From: an uncultured Dorea sp.
GTDB lineage: Bacteria; Bacillota; Clostridia; Lachnospirales; Lachnospiraceae
Assembly (NCBI GenBank): GCA_910585725.1
Contig: CAJUFA010000017.1
Span: forward strand, 1-64,000
DNA length: 64,000 bases
Direction: 5' to 3'
Positions within the stretch are counted from its first letter, which is position 1. Each line of letters starts with the position of its first letter. The notes under the pieces are model-generated. The model saw only the letters and a list, made by a program, of their open reading frames with translations. It was not told the origin of the DNA and did no database searches. Shown here in pieces: positions 42,985 to 53,000 of the stretch. The position numbers and the translations under genes were made by a program.

Positions 42985-44097
42985 ATGCCGCCAATCAACT
43001 TATTAATTAAACCATCCTCCGGCAACTGCAATCTGCGGTGCAAGTATTGCTTTTATTACGACGCTATGTCAAAACGCGAGCATTCCTCTTACGGCTTCAT
43101 GACAGAGGATACCCTTAGAGCCGTCATACAAAAAGCGCTTGCATACGCGGAACGAGACTGCACTTTCGCTTATCAGGGCGGAGAACCCACCTTAAGCGGA
43201 CTTGCTTTCTTTGAAAAATCCATCGAATTCCAGCAAGAATACAATATCAATCATGTCGCGATCCATAACACACTCCAAACAAACGGTTATCAACTTGACG
43301 AAGAATGGGCCGCCTTTTTTAAAAAACATGATTTTCTAGTCGGCGTTTCTTTAGACGGCGGGCCAAAGACTCACGACCTCTACCGCAAAAACCTGTCCGG
43401 AGAGGGAAGCTTTTCCAATGTAATGCGTAACATTGAGCTGTTACAAAGATCAGACGTTTCATTCAACATATTGTCTGTAGTCAATCGTGCAACCGCACCA
43501 ATGATCAAAAGAAATTACAAATTCTATAAAAAGAATCATCTTTCATACCTTCAATTTATCGCCTGCCTGGACCCGTTAGATACTGTCCCCGGCGAACAAG
43601 ATTACTCTTTAACCCCGGAGACTTACGGGCAATTCCTGATCGACCTGTTCGAGCTGTGGTACGAGGACTTGCGTCTGGGACAGCAGCCTTTTATCCGGCA
43701 GTTCGAAAACTACATCGCCATTCTCCTTGGACAGCCTCCGGAATCCTGCGATATGAGAGGTATCTGCGGCGCGCAGTATGTCGTAGAAGCAGACGGCTCT
43801 GTATATCCTTGTGATTTCTATGTTCTCGATTCATATAAATTAGGAAATCTCCTCACAGATTCAATCGAAGAAATAGACAATGTCCGAAACCAGATCAAAT
43901 TCATCGAATCATCCATAAACCACAGCAAAGAATGCGGCCAGTGCCAATATCAGTATCTATGCCGGGGCGGCTGCCGCAGAACACGTCTGGATGCAGACAA
44001 CTACCGTCAATATTTTTGCCGCTCTTATCAGATGTTCTTTGACGCGTGTTTACCCCGGATGCTGGATATCGCAAAGCAGATCCAAAAAACTTTGTAA
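42985..44097 (+). CDS. anaerobic sulfatase-maturating enzyme (radical SAM, SPASM)
   Basis: A 370-residue radical-SAM enzyme. The radical cluster motif CX3CX2C is at residues 15, 19 and 22 (NCNLRCKYCFYYD). FAYQGGEPTLSG and VGVSLDGG..THDLYR are the family's SAM and substrate segments. The C-terminal SPASM region has C..RGICGAQYVVEADGSVYPCDFYVLD and CGQCQYQYLCRGGCRR for two further iron-sulfur clusters. This is the anSME type that converts a Cys or Ser in sulfatases to formylglycine. The convergent sulfatase gene has a Cys-type site, a likely substrate. AAAGGAGATTCTCT precedes the ATG. Confidence 0.93.
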   Translation: MPPINLLIKPSSGNCNLRCKYCFYYDAMSKREHSSYGFMTEDTLRAVIQKALAYAERDCTFAYQGGEPTLSGLAFFEKSIEFQQEYNINHVAIHNTLQTNGYQLDEEWAAFFKKHDFLVGVSLDGGPKTHDLYRKNLSGEGSFSNVMRNIELLQRSDVSFNILSVVNRATAPMIKRNYKFYKKNHLSYLQFIACLDPLDTVPGEQDYSLTPETYGQFLIDLFELWYEDLRLGQQPFIRQFENYIAILLGQPPESCDMRGICGAQYVVEADGSVYPCDFYVLDSYKLGNLLTDSIEEIDNVRNQIKFIESSINHSKECGQCQYQYLCRGGCRRTRLDADNYRQYFCRSYQMFFDACLPRMLDIAKQIQKTL

Positions 44098-44112
44098 AGA
44101 AGCCGTCAACCA

Positions 44113-44153
44113 AATCGAGCAGGAGATCCTTGATGAACATCTCCTGCTCGATT
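44113..44153 (+). terminator. terminator-like hairpin after the maturase gene
   Basis: A 15-bp perfect stem AATCGAGCAGGAGAT (44113-44127) with 44139-44153, an 11-nt loop, and only a short CCTTT tail. It lies 37 bp before MITE copy B. Confidence 0.7.
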
Positions 44154-44190
44154 CCTTTCAGAAAAATATAATGCGGTTAGTACAGCGCAC

Positions 44191-44354
44191 TAGTGTAGTG
44201 TATCATTCGCTTTCAGCCAAATAACGCAGAATGAATTTTCAGTCTGCAAGGCGGCTGAATGAGGCGATGCGGTGGCATCGTCGATTGAAGCCAACGCATC
44301 AGATGGAAATTCAGGCAAGTTATTTTGGCGAAATGTGAATGATACACTACACTA
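44191..44354. mobile_element. MITE-like 164-bp palindromic element, copy B (inverted relative to A)
   Basis: It has the same length as copy A. The first and last 18 bp are perfect inverted repeats (TAGTGTAGTGTATCATTC at 44191-44208). The centre is a perfect hairpin CGATGC-GGTG-GCATCG at 44265-44280, exactly midway. About 50 of the 80 positions per arm can pair without gaps. It lies between the convergent maturase and sulfatase genes and gives the sulfatase its TAG stop at 44352-44354. Confidence 0.88.
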
Positions 44355-45833
44355 GTATGTATAAATGCGATGCATCGAAAAATCACGGGTATTCAGAATC
44401 GCCTGATCAAAATTCTTGATAATTAAAGCGTTTTTTAAGTCTTGGTATTCTTTTCGCTGCCAGAGATTGTCATACTCATCAGGATCTTTTTCCAAATCAT
44501 ATAACTCACCATAATTTTTTCCATGATAGTTTATGATCTTGAACCTTCCATCAAAGTACATTGTTGCAAAGATATCGTCGTGACAGCCGACAAGACAACT
44601 ATAGAATTCACTGTACACAGCGTCTTTATGATAATCTGGTCTACACTCCCCGCACAAAAGTTTCTTCAAACTCTTTCCCTGCATATAATACGGAACTTCA
44701 TATCCTAATAATTCGCATAACGTTGGAGCAATATCCACTAATTCCACCAATGCATTGCTCACAAGCCCCTCCTTAATGTATCCGGGGCACGAGAAAATTA
44801 ACGGCACGTGCGTCAAGGCTTCGTAGAAATATGCGCCTTTCCAATATAATCCATGGTCTCCGCTCATCTCGCCATGATCGCTCATAAATACCACGACGGT
44901 ATTTTCTCTAAGTCCGTTCTCATCCAGATAATCCAGCAGCCGTCCAAGCTGATCGTCAATCAATTCAATTTCCGCGTAATAATCCCGGAACTTTTCACGC
45001 TTATCCTCATCCGACATACCTATAATACTGTCCGTACCTCCGTTCTGTCCCCCTGCTATGTAGTCATGCTTCTGAATATCCGGTTTGTTATCCAATTCTC
45101 CCTCTTTCCACAGAGGCAGCGGCATATCGTCTATATTCAGGCGGTCTTTATACTCCTGAGGCGGATCTAACGGAGGATGCGGATCAAATGGATTAATACT
45201 GATCAGCCAGCCTTTTTCTTTCTCTTTATTCTTTTCAATAAATTCTATCGCTTCTGACACACACCAGGTCGTCTGATGAATCTCAGGACATACGCCGACT
45301 TCCTTTCCATGAAATCCCGGATTCTCTGTCGGCGGCCATTTGGACATACTTGTATATCTGCCCCCGTAAACCTCCTTCCAGTCTATTCCCTGTTCTTTCA
45401 GCCATGCCTGATACTTATTCACTCCCTCGGGCCAATCATCATGAGGATGATGGCTCCACTGCATCAACGAATAACCATCCTCGCATCTCTTTTCCATTCT
45501 TCCTTCCGCGGCCGTTAAGTGAAGTTTCCCCGTCAATCCGCAAGTATATCCCTGATCTGCCAGCAACTTCGTAATCAAAACCTCGTCTTTTGAAAAACTA
45601 TCGTTCCCATTATAGAACGCTCTGGTACAGGTCGGATATCGTCCGGTAAGAAAACTTGCCCTGCTCGGAGTACAGATCGGGCACTGCGTATATGCCCTTG
45701 TAAACATCGTTCCTTCCTCCGCCAGACGGTCTATATTAGGCGTACGTAAATGTTGATTTCCCATGCAGGAAATCGTATCATATCTCTGCTGGTCTGTACA
45801 AAACCATACAACGTTCAATGTCTTTTTATCCAT
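44352..45833 (-). CDS. cytosolic sulfatase (Cys-type)
   Basis: A 493-residue alkaline-phosphatase-superfamily sulfatase. Metal ligands are in VVWFCTDQQRYDT. The formylglycine site is CPICTPSRASFLTGR, with the modified Cys at about residue 54 (C-T-P-S-R). Further ligands are in VVFMSDHGEMSGDHGLYWKGAYFYE. There is no signal peptide, so it should act in the cytosol on an imported sulfated compound. It lies 15 bp after the TRAP operon genes in the same direction and probably is the last gene of that operon. The stop TAG is the terminal trinucleotide of the MITE. The exact substrate is not readable. Confidence 0.92.
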   Translation of the reverse strand: MDKKTLNVVWFCTDQQRYDTISCMGNQHLRTPNIDRLAEEGTMFTRAYTQCPICTPSRASFLTGRYPTCTRAFYNGNDSFSKDEVLITKLLADQGYTCGLTGKLHLTAAEGRMEKRCEDGYSLMQWSHHPHDDWPEGVNKYQAWLKEQGIDWKEVYGGRYTSMSKWPPTENPGFHGKEVGVCPEIHQTTWCVSEAIEFIEKNKEKEKGWLISINPFDPHPPLDPPQEYKDRLNIDDMPLPLWKEGELDNKPDIQKHDYIAGGQNGGTDSIIGMSDEDKREKFRDYYAEIELIDDQLGRLLDYLDENGLRENTVVVFMSDHGEMSGDHGLYWKGAYFYEALTHVPLIFSCPGYIKEGLVSNALVELVDIAPTLCELLGYEVPYYMQGKSLKKLLCGECRPDYHKDAVYSEFYSCLVGCHDDIFATMYFDGRFKIINYHGKNYGELYDLEKDPDEYDNLWQRKEYQDLKNALIIKNFDQAILNTRDFSMHRIYTY

Positions 45834-45848
45834 ATTTTCTCCCTCTCT

Positions 45849-47135
45849 CTATGCATAAACCAAATCAGGAAGCCATGTTATAATCTGTGGACATAACATA
45901 AGAATTATCAACAAAATCAACAGTCCCACGATAAACGGCAGCGCCTGTTTAACAAACGCCGGTATACTGACTCCCGTCATATTGCAGCAGACATACATCA
46001 GCCCTCCGACAGGCGGCGTCAGCGACCCTACCGACGCATTAAGTATCATCAAGATACCGAATGCATACACATTAATCCCATACATCTGGGCTACCGGCCA
46101 AAGCAGCGGAGTCATAATCATCAGCAGCGCCGTCCCGTCTAAAAGCATGCCGAAGAACAACACCAGAAGCATTGATATAATCATAAACACTGCCGGATTA
46201 GTAGAAACAGACATCAACGCCTGCGCTATCGACTGTGGAATTCTCGCCCAGCTAAGATACGTACCGAAACAGATCGCTCCAATAATCATCATCATAATCG
46301 ACGACGTCTGCCGGAAGGATTCGACAAACATCCCCGGAAAATCCTTCCACTTTAACTCCTTGTATACAAACAGGCCGACAAACATACTCATCAGAATAAC
46401 TACGACCGCTCCCTCCGTAATCGTAAAAATCCCAAATCTCACTCCTATTACCAACACGACCGCTATCAGGATCGCCCATATACTTTGTAACAAAGCCAGG
46501 AATATTTCTTTTATTGACGCTCTTTTCTCTCTTGACGGAGCATAACCCCGTTTGTGGGAGATAACCGAGACGATCGTCATTTCCAATACGCACATGAGTA
46601 TTCCCGGCACGTATCCCGCTACGAACATTCTGCTCACCGAACAGCTTGCCATAACTCCATATAAAATCATCAGATTTCCCGGAGGGATAATCGGCGCAAT
46701 CAATCCGCTCGCGGCCGTAACCGCGGCCGAAAAATCTTTAGGATATCCCCTTTTTTCCATTTCCGGTACAAGTATTTTACATTGTACCGCGGCGTCGGCC
46801 GCTCCAGACCCGCATATCCCTCCATTCAACGTACTCAACAGCACGTTTACATGCGCAAGTCCTCCCGTCTTATGTCCGACCAGGGTATCGCAAAAATGCA
46901 GCAGTCTCTTGGTAATTCCCGCATAATTCATAACGACGCCGATCATGACGAAAAACGGCAGCGCCAACAAACCGGTAGACATATTAGAAGAAATCAGATT
47001 CTGGATAACATTTGTAAGACCCATCGTATCTGTCAAAAATCCAAAATATATAAAACTTCCAATAATTAAGGAGACGGCTACCGGAACATTCATAAACATC
47101 AAGACAAATGAAACAATAAACGGAAGATATATCAT
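45849..47135 (-). CDS. TRAP transporter large permease (DctM/SiaM type)
   Basis: A 428-residue integral membrane protein with about 12 helices and TRAP large-subunit motifs: GSFIYFGFLTDTMGLTNVIQNL, LSTLNGGICGSGAADAAVQCKILVPEMEKRGYPKDFSAAVTAASGLIAPIIPPGNLMILYG, and LVLFFGMLLDGTALLMIMTPLLWPVAQMYGI. It uses an ion gradient to import an acidic solute delivered by DctP. It overlaps dctQ by 4 bp (ATGA). Confidence 0.95.
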   Translation of the reverse strand: MIYLPFIVSFVLMFMNVPVAVSLIIGSFIYFGFLTDTMGLTNVIQNLISSNMSTGLLALPFFVMIGVVMNYAGITKRLLHFCDTLVGHKTGGLAHVNVLLSTLNGGICGSGAADAAVQCKILVPEMEKRGYPKDFSAAVTAASGLIAPIIPPGNLMILYGVMASCSVSRMFVAGYVPGILMCVLEMTIVSVISHKRGYAPSREKRASIKEIFLALLQSIWAILIAVVLVIGVRFGIFTITEGAVVVILMSMFVGLFVYKELKWKDFPGMFVESFRQTSSIMMMIIGAICFGTYLSWARIPQSIAQALMSVSTNPAVFMIISMLLVLFFGMLLDGTALLMIMTPLLWPVAQMYGINVYAFGILMILNASVGSLTPPVGGLMYVCCNMTGVSIPAFVKQALPFIVGLLILLIILMLCPQIITWLPDLVYA

Positions 47136-47620
47136 AAAGCACCCCCTGTCTTATGCATGTTTCTCCTTATACATTTAGCAAATTTGCACGCTAAATCTAT
47201 AATGATATAAAGAAATCCTAATACTACCGCTATATCAATATAGCAGTATTGGAGCTTCAAAGTCGCCGTATACTTTTCAACGCTCCTTACCGTCAGCTCC
47301 CATGCATAATATGCTATTACACAGGAGCCCGCAAACATGACGATATCATCTACCACCGATATCGCTTTCTGCATCTTTTCCGGCATCATCTGGACAAGAA
47401 AACTTACACTGATATGCTCCTTCGTACGATACAAGGAACCCATCCCAATATAAACCAGCCAGACAAAACAGCACAAAACCAACTCTTCCACCTGTCCAAA
47501 CCGCTTACCCGTTAACCAGTTGCAGGCGATATTAAACGCAGATAACCCAATCATGAAAAAAAGCATCGCCGCGCCTATTGCATTAATTATTTTGTCTATT
47601 ACTACTACAGGCTCTTTCAT
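47132..47620 (-). CDS. TRAP transporter small permease (DctQ type)
   Basis: A 162-residue protein with four hydrophobic helices (about 12-32, 45-63, 88-105, 125-147) and the LVLCCFVWLVYIGMGSLYRTKEHISVSFLV segment typical of DctQ. It is the small membrane subunit between the binding protein and the large permease. Its stop overlaps the dctM start. Confidence 0.93.
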   Translation of the reverse strand: MKEPVVVIDKIINAIGAAMLFFMIGLSAFNIACNWLTGKRFGQVEELVLCCFVWLVYIGMGSLYRTKEHISVSFLVQMMPEKMQKAISVVDDIVMFAGSCVIAYYAWELTVRSVEKYTATLKLQYCYIDIAVVLGFLYIIIDLACKFAKCIRRNMHKTGGAL

Positions 47621-47644
47621 CCAAATTCCTCCTCAGATACGTCG

Positions 47645-48673
47645 CTATTCCTTTAGGTTATTAACCTCCGAGGAGATCTCATCCCATCCTTCCAGCGTCT
47701 CGCAATACGGAAGAACCGCTTCCTGAAAAGCTGATAAATCTTCAATTTCAACGATCTCGACTCCTGAATCCTCCAGTTTTTCACGGTTTTCTTCTTCGTT
47801 ATTTCCTACCGTCTCATTACTTTCCGCAATACATTTTCCAAATTCTTTTGTTATAATTTCCTGATACTCTGTGGGAAGCGTATCCCAATACCCCTGCCCG
47901 CAGCATAATGCTACAACGCAGACCATATGATTGGTAAGTGAATAATAAGGCGTAGAAATAGAATCTGCAATTTTATTATTTACAAAGTTTCCAGATGTAT
48001 TCTCACATCCGTCGATCATACCTGTTTCCAATGCATTATAGGTCGCGGACATATCCATCGCCTGATAATTACATCCCAGCGCCTCGAAGGTCTTCGTGTA
48101 AATAGTAGAATTCGGCACCCGCAGCGTCAGCTTTTTCATATCCTCCAATGCGGCGACCGGTTTATTTGCCATAACTCCTCTGGTTCCAACTACGAAAAAG
48201 GAGTCTCCTACCGCATGTACGTTCGCGTCCTGAGCCTTTTCATTGATCTTTTTCATAGAATCCGTCTGAGTGAAAGCTTCTACCGTCTTATAATTATCCC
48301 ATAGATATGGCGCGCAAATCGTATTCCATTCCGGTACATAGTCCCCATAATTATTCGGGTCTGCGAAATAAAATACCGCTGCGTCGCTCATAACAGCCTC
48401 CAGACCTGCGTCCCCCACTAACATTTCACCATTGCCGTAGATCTGAATATCTACGCCTCCGTCTGTCTGTTCTCTTATCGCGTCGCTTGCTTTTTGCATA
48501 TTTTCCATCCAGACTGTCGTAGTCGCGTCATTAGAAGTAAGTTTAATCTCATATACCTTATCACTTTTCTCTGATCCGCTTCCTTTTGCGTCCCCCGTCT
48601 TTGAATCTCCACATCCCGCCAACAATATCCCTACCATGCCGGTCGTCAATAATATAGCCGTACGTTTCTTCAT
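47645..48673 (-). CDS. TRAP transporter solute-binding lipoprotein (DctP type)
   Basis: A 342-residue extracellular binding protein anchored by a lipobox (MVGILLAGCGDSK, Cys near 21). Body motifs: EIKLTSNDATTTVWMENMQKASDAIREQTDGGVDIQIYGNGEMLVGDAGLEAVMSDA, LTLRVPNSTIYTKTFEALGCNYQAMDMSATYNALETGMIDGCENT. The Arg in LTLRVPNS is the conserved carboxylate-binding residue of TRAP proteins, so the ligand probably carries a carboxylate. It is first of the operon dctP-dctQ-dctM-sulfatase. Confidence 0.94.
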   Translation of the reverse strand: MKKRTAILLTTGMVGILLAGCGDSKTGDAKGSGSEKSDKVYEIKLTSNDATTTVWMENMQKASDAIREQTDGGVDIQIYGNGEMLVGDAGLEAVMSDAAVFYFADPNNYGDYVPEWNTICAPYLWDNYKTVEAFTQTDSMKKINEKAQDANVHAVGDSFFVVGTRGVMANKPVAALEDMKKLTLRVPNSTIYTKTFEALGCNYQAMDMSATYNALETGMIDGCENTSGNFVNNKIADSISTPYYSLTNHMVCVVALCCGQGYWDTLPTEYQEIITKEFGKCIAESNETVGNNEEENREKLEDSGVEIVEIEDLSAFQEAVLPYCETLEGWDEISSEVNNLKE

Positions 48674-48709
48674 CCTTTCTTCCTCCTTTTTATGTTTTTT
48701 ATTTATTTT

Positions 48710-48738
48710 ATAATATCTTTTATTTATACTTTTGTCAA
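48710..48738 (-). promoter_or_regulatory. promoter of the TRAP-sulfatase operon
   Basis: Minus strand TTGACA (48733-48738), 17 bp, TATTAT (48710-48715), 37 bp before the dctP start. Confidence 0.75.
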
Positions 48739-48816
48739 TAGTTTTATCTATCTTTTTATATAATATTGAATTTATATGAAAATTTTGTTTATTTCGTCAA
48801 AAATAATATTTTTAGA

Positions 48817-48845
48817 TTGACATTTTGAAGGAAACATTTTAATAT
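48817..48845 (+). promoter_or_regulatory. promoter of the ROK regulator
   Basis: TTGACA (48817-48822), 17 bp, TAATAT (48840-48845). The region between the divergent promoters is very AT-rich and should contain the operator of the ROK protein. Confidence 0.65.
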
Positions 48846-48898
48846 ACTTTTACAAAAGATATAATAAAAGAATATTTTTCATATAGGAGAACCGAATC

Positions 48899-50041
48899 AT
48901 GAAGACAAAAAATGAAGACGTCAAATACCAAACCAAATTCCGGATCTTATCTTATATCATGAATCATGAGAACTCCTCGCGTCAGGAACTATCTGCATCG
49001 CTAGGATACAGTATGCCCACAGTGCTGCAAAATGTTACGGAATTACTTGAAGAGAATCGCTTATGTGAAGTAGGAGAATTTAATTCGACAGGCGGACGAC
49101 GGGCAAAGATGCTGGCGATTAAACCTCTATCTTATTGCTCTGTAGGAGCTGAGATTACAAAAAACAAGATACGCTGCGCCATGGTTGATTTCAACGGAGA
49201 TCTGCTTGGTTACGAACAATATCCGATGCATTACTTCAATAATCGGGACTATTATACGAATCTTGGCACCTTAATATATTCATTCATCGATAAGTGCCGG
49301 GAATCCAAGACTCTATCCGACTGTAAGCTTACAGGTATAGGCATTGCAACTCCCGGTGCAGTGAATCTGGATCTTAACATACTTCTTAGATCCCACGCAT
49401 TACACGTATCCAATCTGGATCTTCGTAATTTTTCTTCCAACATTACCGATCCTGTATATTTTGAACGCGCCGACACTGCCGCCGCCCGTTCGGAGATCAA
49501 CAGCGCTACCAAGGATCTGGTATATCTTTATCTTGGCTATACCGTCGGCGGCGCCATATACACAAACGGAAGTTTCTTCCGCGGAGACTACTATAAAGCA
49601 GGTGGTTTCGGCCATTCCATCATATCCCTGGGAGGCCGTCAATGTGAATGTGGGAAAAGAGGATGCGCCGCCGCATATTGTTCTATCGACGCCCTTCTCT
49701 CCAGCAGCCAAAGCGATTCTCTGATTAGTTTTTTTGAACAATTAAAACGTCAAGATGAAAAAACCGTTGAAAATTGGAATGTTTTTTTAGAAATGTTAGC
49801 GGTTATCCTGACAAATATCAGGATGGAATTCGATTGTAATATTGTTATAGGCGGCGATATAAGCGGATATCTCGTTGACTATCTGGACGAGCTCAAAGCA
49901 AAAACCCTCGCGTACAACAATTTCGATCTGGATACTTCTTATATCTCAATTGGTAAATATCATAACGAAGCCGCCGCTATCGGCGCCGCGAAAAGAGTTA
50001 TAGAAAAACATCTTCAGGACTGTTGTCCCTCTACTCCTTAA
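48899..50041 (+). CDS. ROK-family transcriptional regulator
   Basis: A 380-residue NagC/XylR-type regulator. The N-terminal winged helix (FRILSYIMNHENSSRQELSASLGYSMPTVLQNVTELLEENRLC) is followed by an actin-like ROK domain: VGAEITKNKIRCAMVDFNGDLL, GIGIATPGAVN, YLYLGYTVGGAIYTNGSFFRGDYYKAGGFGHSII and the zinc motif CECGKRGCAAAYCS. It is divergent from the TRAP-sulfatase operon and so is its probable repressor, relieved by a sugar or sugar acid. ROK effectors are usually sugars, which hints that the TRAP substrate is a sugar derivative. Confidence 0.93.
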   Translation: MKTKNEDVKYQTKFRILSYIMNHENSSRQELSASLGYSMPTVLQNVTELLEENRLCEVGEFNSTGGRRAKMLAIKPLSYCSVGAEITKNKIRCAMVDFNGDLLGYEQYPMHYFNNRDYYTNLGTLIYSFIDKCRESKTLSDCKLTGIGIATPGAVNLDLNILLRSHALHVSNLDLRNFSSNITDPVYFERADTAAARSEINSATKDLVYLYLGYTVGGAIYTNGSFFRGDYYKAGGFGHSIISLGGRQCECGKRGCAAAYCSIDALLSSSQSDSLISFFEQLKRQDEKTVENWNVFLEMLAVILTNIRMEFDCNIVIGGDISGYLVDYLDELKAKTLAYNNFDLDTSYISIGKYHNEAAAIGAAKRVIEKHLQDCCPSTP

Positions 50042-50045
50042 AGAA

Positions 50046-50077
50046 AAAGAGGAACTGCTTTACAGCAATTCCTCTTT
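50046..50077. terminator. bidirectional terminator between ROK gene and rpoC
   Basis: AAAGAGGAACTGC (50046-50058) pairs, with one mismatch, with GCAATTCCTCTTT (50065-50077). A-rich left flank and T-rich end serve both convergent genes. Confidence 0.85.
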
Positions 50078-50086
50078 ACAGTCCAA

Positions 50087-53000
50087 TTATTCTATCAGCT
50101 CCAGCACATCTTCTTCCACGCTGTCTGCCGTTTCCTCAGACTCATCCTCTTCAAACTCCGTGCTTTCCGGTAAATTTTCCTCCGTCGCTTCACTCATAGC
50201 GTCAGCCAAAAGCATATCCTCTGCAGCCTCTTCCGCCGCCGGCTCCTGACTTATCTGGGACTCGTTTTCCCAACTCTCCTCTTCGTCTACAAGCAGCTCG
50301 TCGTCCATCTCCAACTCGGAATCCAGACGGATATCGCGGTATTTTCTCATACCTGTACCTGCCGGTATATGTTTACCGATCAGGACATTCTCTTTCAGAC
50401 CGATCAGCGGATCGACCTTTCCTTTGATCGCAGCCTCTGTCAGAACCTTCGTCGTCTCCTGGAAGGATGCCGCCGACAAGAAAGAATTTGTCGCCAGGGA
50501 CGCTTTCGTGATACCAAGCATAATCTGCTCTCCGGTGGCAGGCTCTAAGCCTTCTTTTTCCAATCTTGCATTCGTGTCTTCAAATTCAAGTCTGTCCACA
50601 TTGGTTCCCGGCAGGAATTCGGTGTCTCCCGCCTCTTCTATGCGGACCTTCTTAAGCATCTGACGTACGATGACCTCGATATGCTTATCATTAATATCAA
50701 CACCCTGCAGGCGGTATACTCGCTGTACTTCCTGGATCATATAATCCTGTACGGCGCGCAGTCCCTTAATTCTCAGGATATCGTGCGGATTCACACTACC
50801 TTCCGTCAGCTCGTCGCCGGCTTCTAACACCGCTCCGTCCTTAACCTTAATTCTGGAACCATAAGGGATCAGATATGCTTTGGATTCTCCGGTGGAATCG
50901 TTCGTCACGATGATCTCCCGCTTCTTCTTGGTATCATTAATATTCGCTATTCCGGCAAATTCCGTGATGATCGCAAGACCTTTCGGCTTTCTTGCCTCAA
51001 AAAGCTCCTCGACACGGGGAAGACCCTGTGTGATATCGTCGCCGGCAACACCGCCGGTGTGGAAGGTACGCATCGTAAGCTGTGTACCAGGCTCTCCGAT
51101 AGACTGTGCGGCGATAATTCCTACTGCCTCGCCCACCTGCACCGGCTCTCCCGTCGCCATGTTGGCGCCGTAGCATTTTGCACAGACTCCGCTGTGAGAC
51201 TTACAGGTAAGGATCGTACGAATCTTAATCATCTTCAATGTCTCGCCGTTCTCGTCTACGCCCTTCTTCATGATGAGCTCCGCGCGTTTCGGCGTAACCA
51301 TATGGTTTGCCTTAACCAGGATGTTTCCGTCCTTATCTACAATATTCTCACACAGATAGCGTCCTGTGATACGCTCCTTCAGGCTCTCGATCTCCTCATT
51401 GCCGTCTGTAAATGCTTTTACAGACATTCCCGGGATCTCTTCGCCTTTCTCCATACAATCCACTTCGTGGATAATCAGCTCCTGTGATACGTCCACCAGA
51501 CGTCTGGTCAGGTATCCCGAATCGGCGGTACGAAGCGCCGTATCAGACAGACCCTTACGCGCTCCATGGGCGGACATGAAATACTCCAATACGTCCAGAC
51601 CCTCACGGAAATTCGACTTAATAGGCAGCTCGATGGTACGTCCCGTCGTATCCGCCATCAGACCGCGCATACCCGCAAGCTGCTTGATCTGCTTGTCAGA
51701 ACCGCGGGCTCCGGAATCCGCCATCATAAAGATATTATTATACTTATCAAGTCCGGACAGCAGCGCTTCTGTCAGCGCGTCATCCGTCGCTTTCCATGTT
51801 TCCACAACTTCTTTATAACGCTCTTCTTCCGTAATCAGACCACGCTTAAAGTTCTTCGTGATCTTATCCACCGTATCCTGAGCCTGTTTGATCATCTCCG
51901 GTTTCTGCGGCGGCACGGTCATATCTGAAATCGATACGGTCATAGCCGCTCTGGTGGAATATTTATATCCGATTGATTTTACCGCGTCCAGCACCTCTGC
52001 CGTAGCAGTAGAACCATGAGTATTGATGACCTTCTCGAGAATCTGTTTTAACTGCTTCTTTCCTACATGGAAATCTATCTCAAGCAGCAATTCACCGTTT
52101 TCTGCCTCTCGGTCTACAAATCCCAGATCCTGCGGGATAATCTCGTTAAACAAGAACCTTCCCAGTGTAGACTCTATGATTCCTTCCTTCACCGTATCGT
52201 CCGCCAGAGTCTTTTTCACCCTTACTTTAATACGTGAATGAAGCGTGATAGCGCCGTTCTCATAGGCGAGAATCGCCTCGTTTACATTCTTAAAGAACTT
52301 GCCCTCTCCCTTAGCCCCAGGTCTTTCCTGAGTCAGATAATAAATACCAAGCACCATGTCCTGAGACGGAACCGCAACCGGTCCTCCGTCAGAAGGCTTC
52401 AGCAGGTTATTCGGCGACAGCAGTAAGAAACGGCACTCCGCCTGCGCTTCCACGGACAACGGCAAATGCACCGCCATCTGATCTCCGTCAAAGTCGGCGT
52501 TATACGCAGTACATACCAACGGATGCAGCTTGATCGCTTTTCCTTCTACCAGGATAGGCTCGAATGCCTGAATACCCAGTCTGTGAAGCGTAGGAGCCCG
52601 GTTCAGCATAACCGGATGTTCCTTGATAACATCCTCCAGCACATCCCAGACCTCCGGCTGTACCCTCTCCACCATCTTCTTCGCATTCTTAATGTTGTGG
52701 GCTGTTCCGTTCTGCACCAGTTCTTTCATAACGAAAGGCTTGAAAAGCTCGATCGCCATCTCTTTCGGCAGACCGCACTGATAGATCTTAAGTTCCGGTC
52801 CTACGACGATAACAGAACGTCCGGAATAATCCACACGTTTACCAAGCAGGTTCTGACGGAAACGTCCCGACTTACCTTTCAGCATATCGGAAAGAGACTT
52901 AAGCGCTCTGTTTCCGGGTCCTGTCACCGGACGGCCCCGACGGCCGTTATCGATCAGAGCGTCTACCGCCTCCTGCAGCATTCTCTTCTCATTTCTGACG

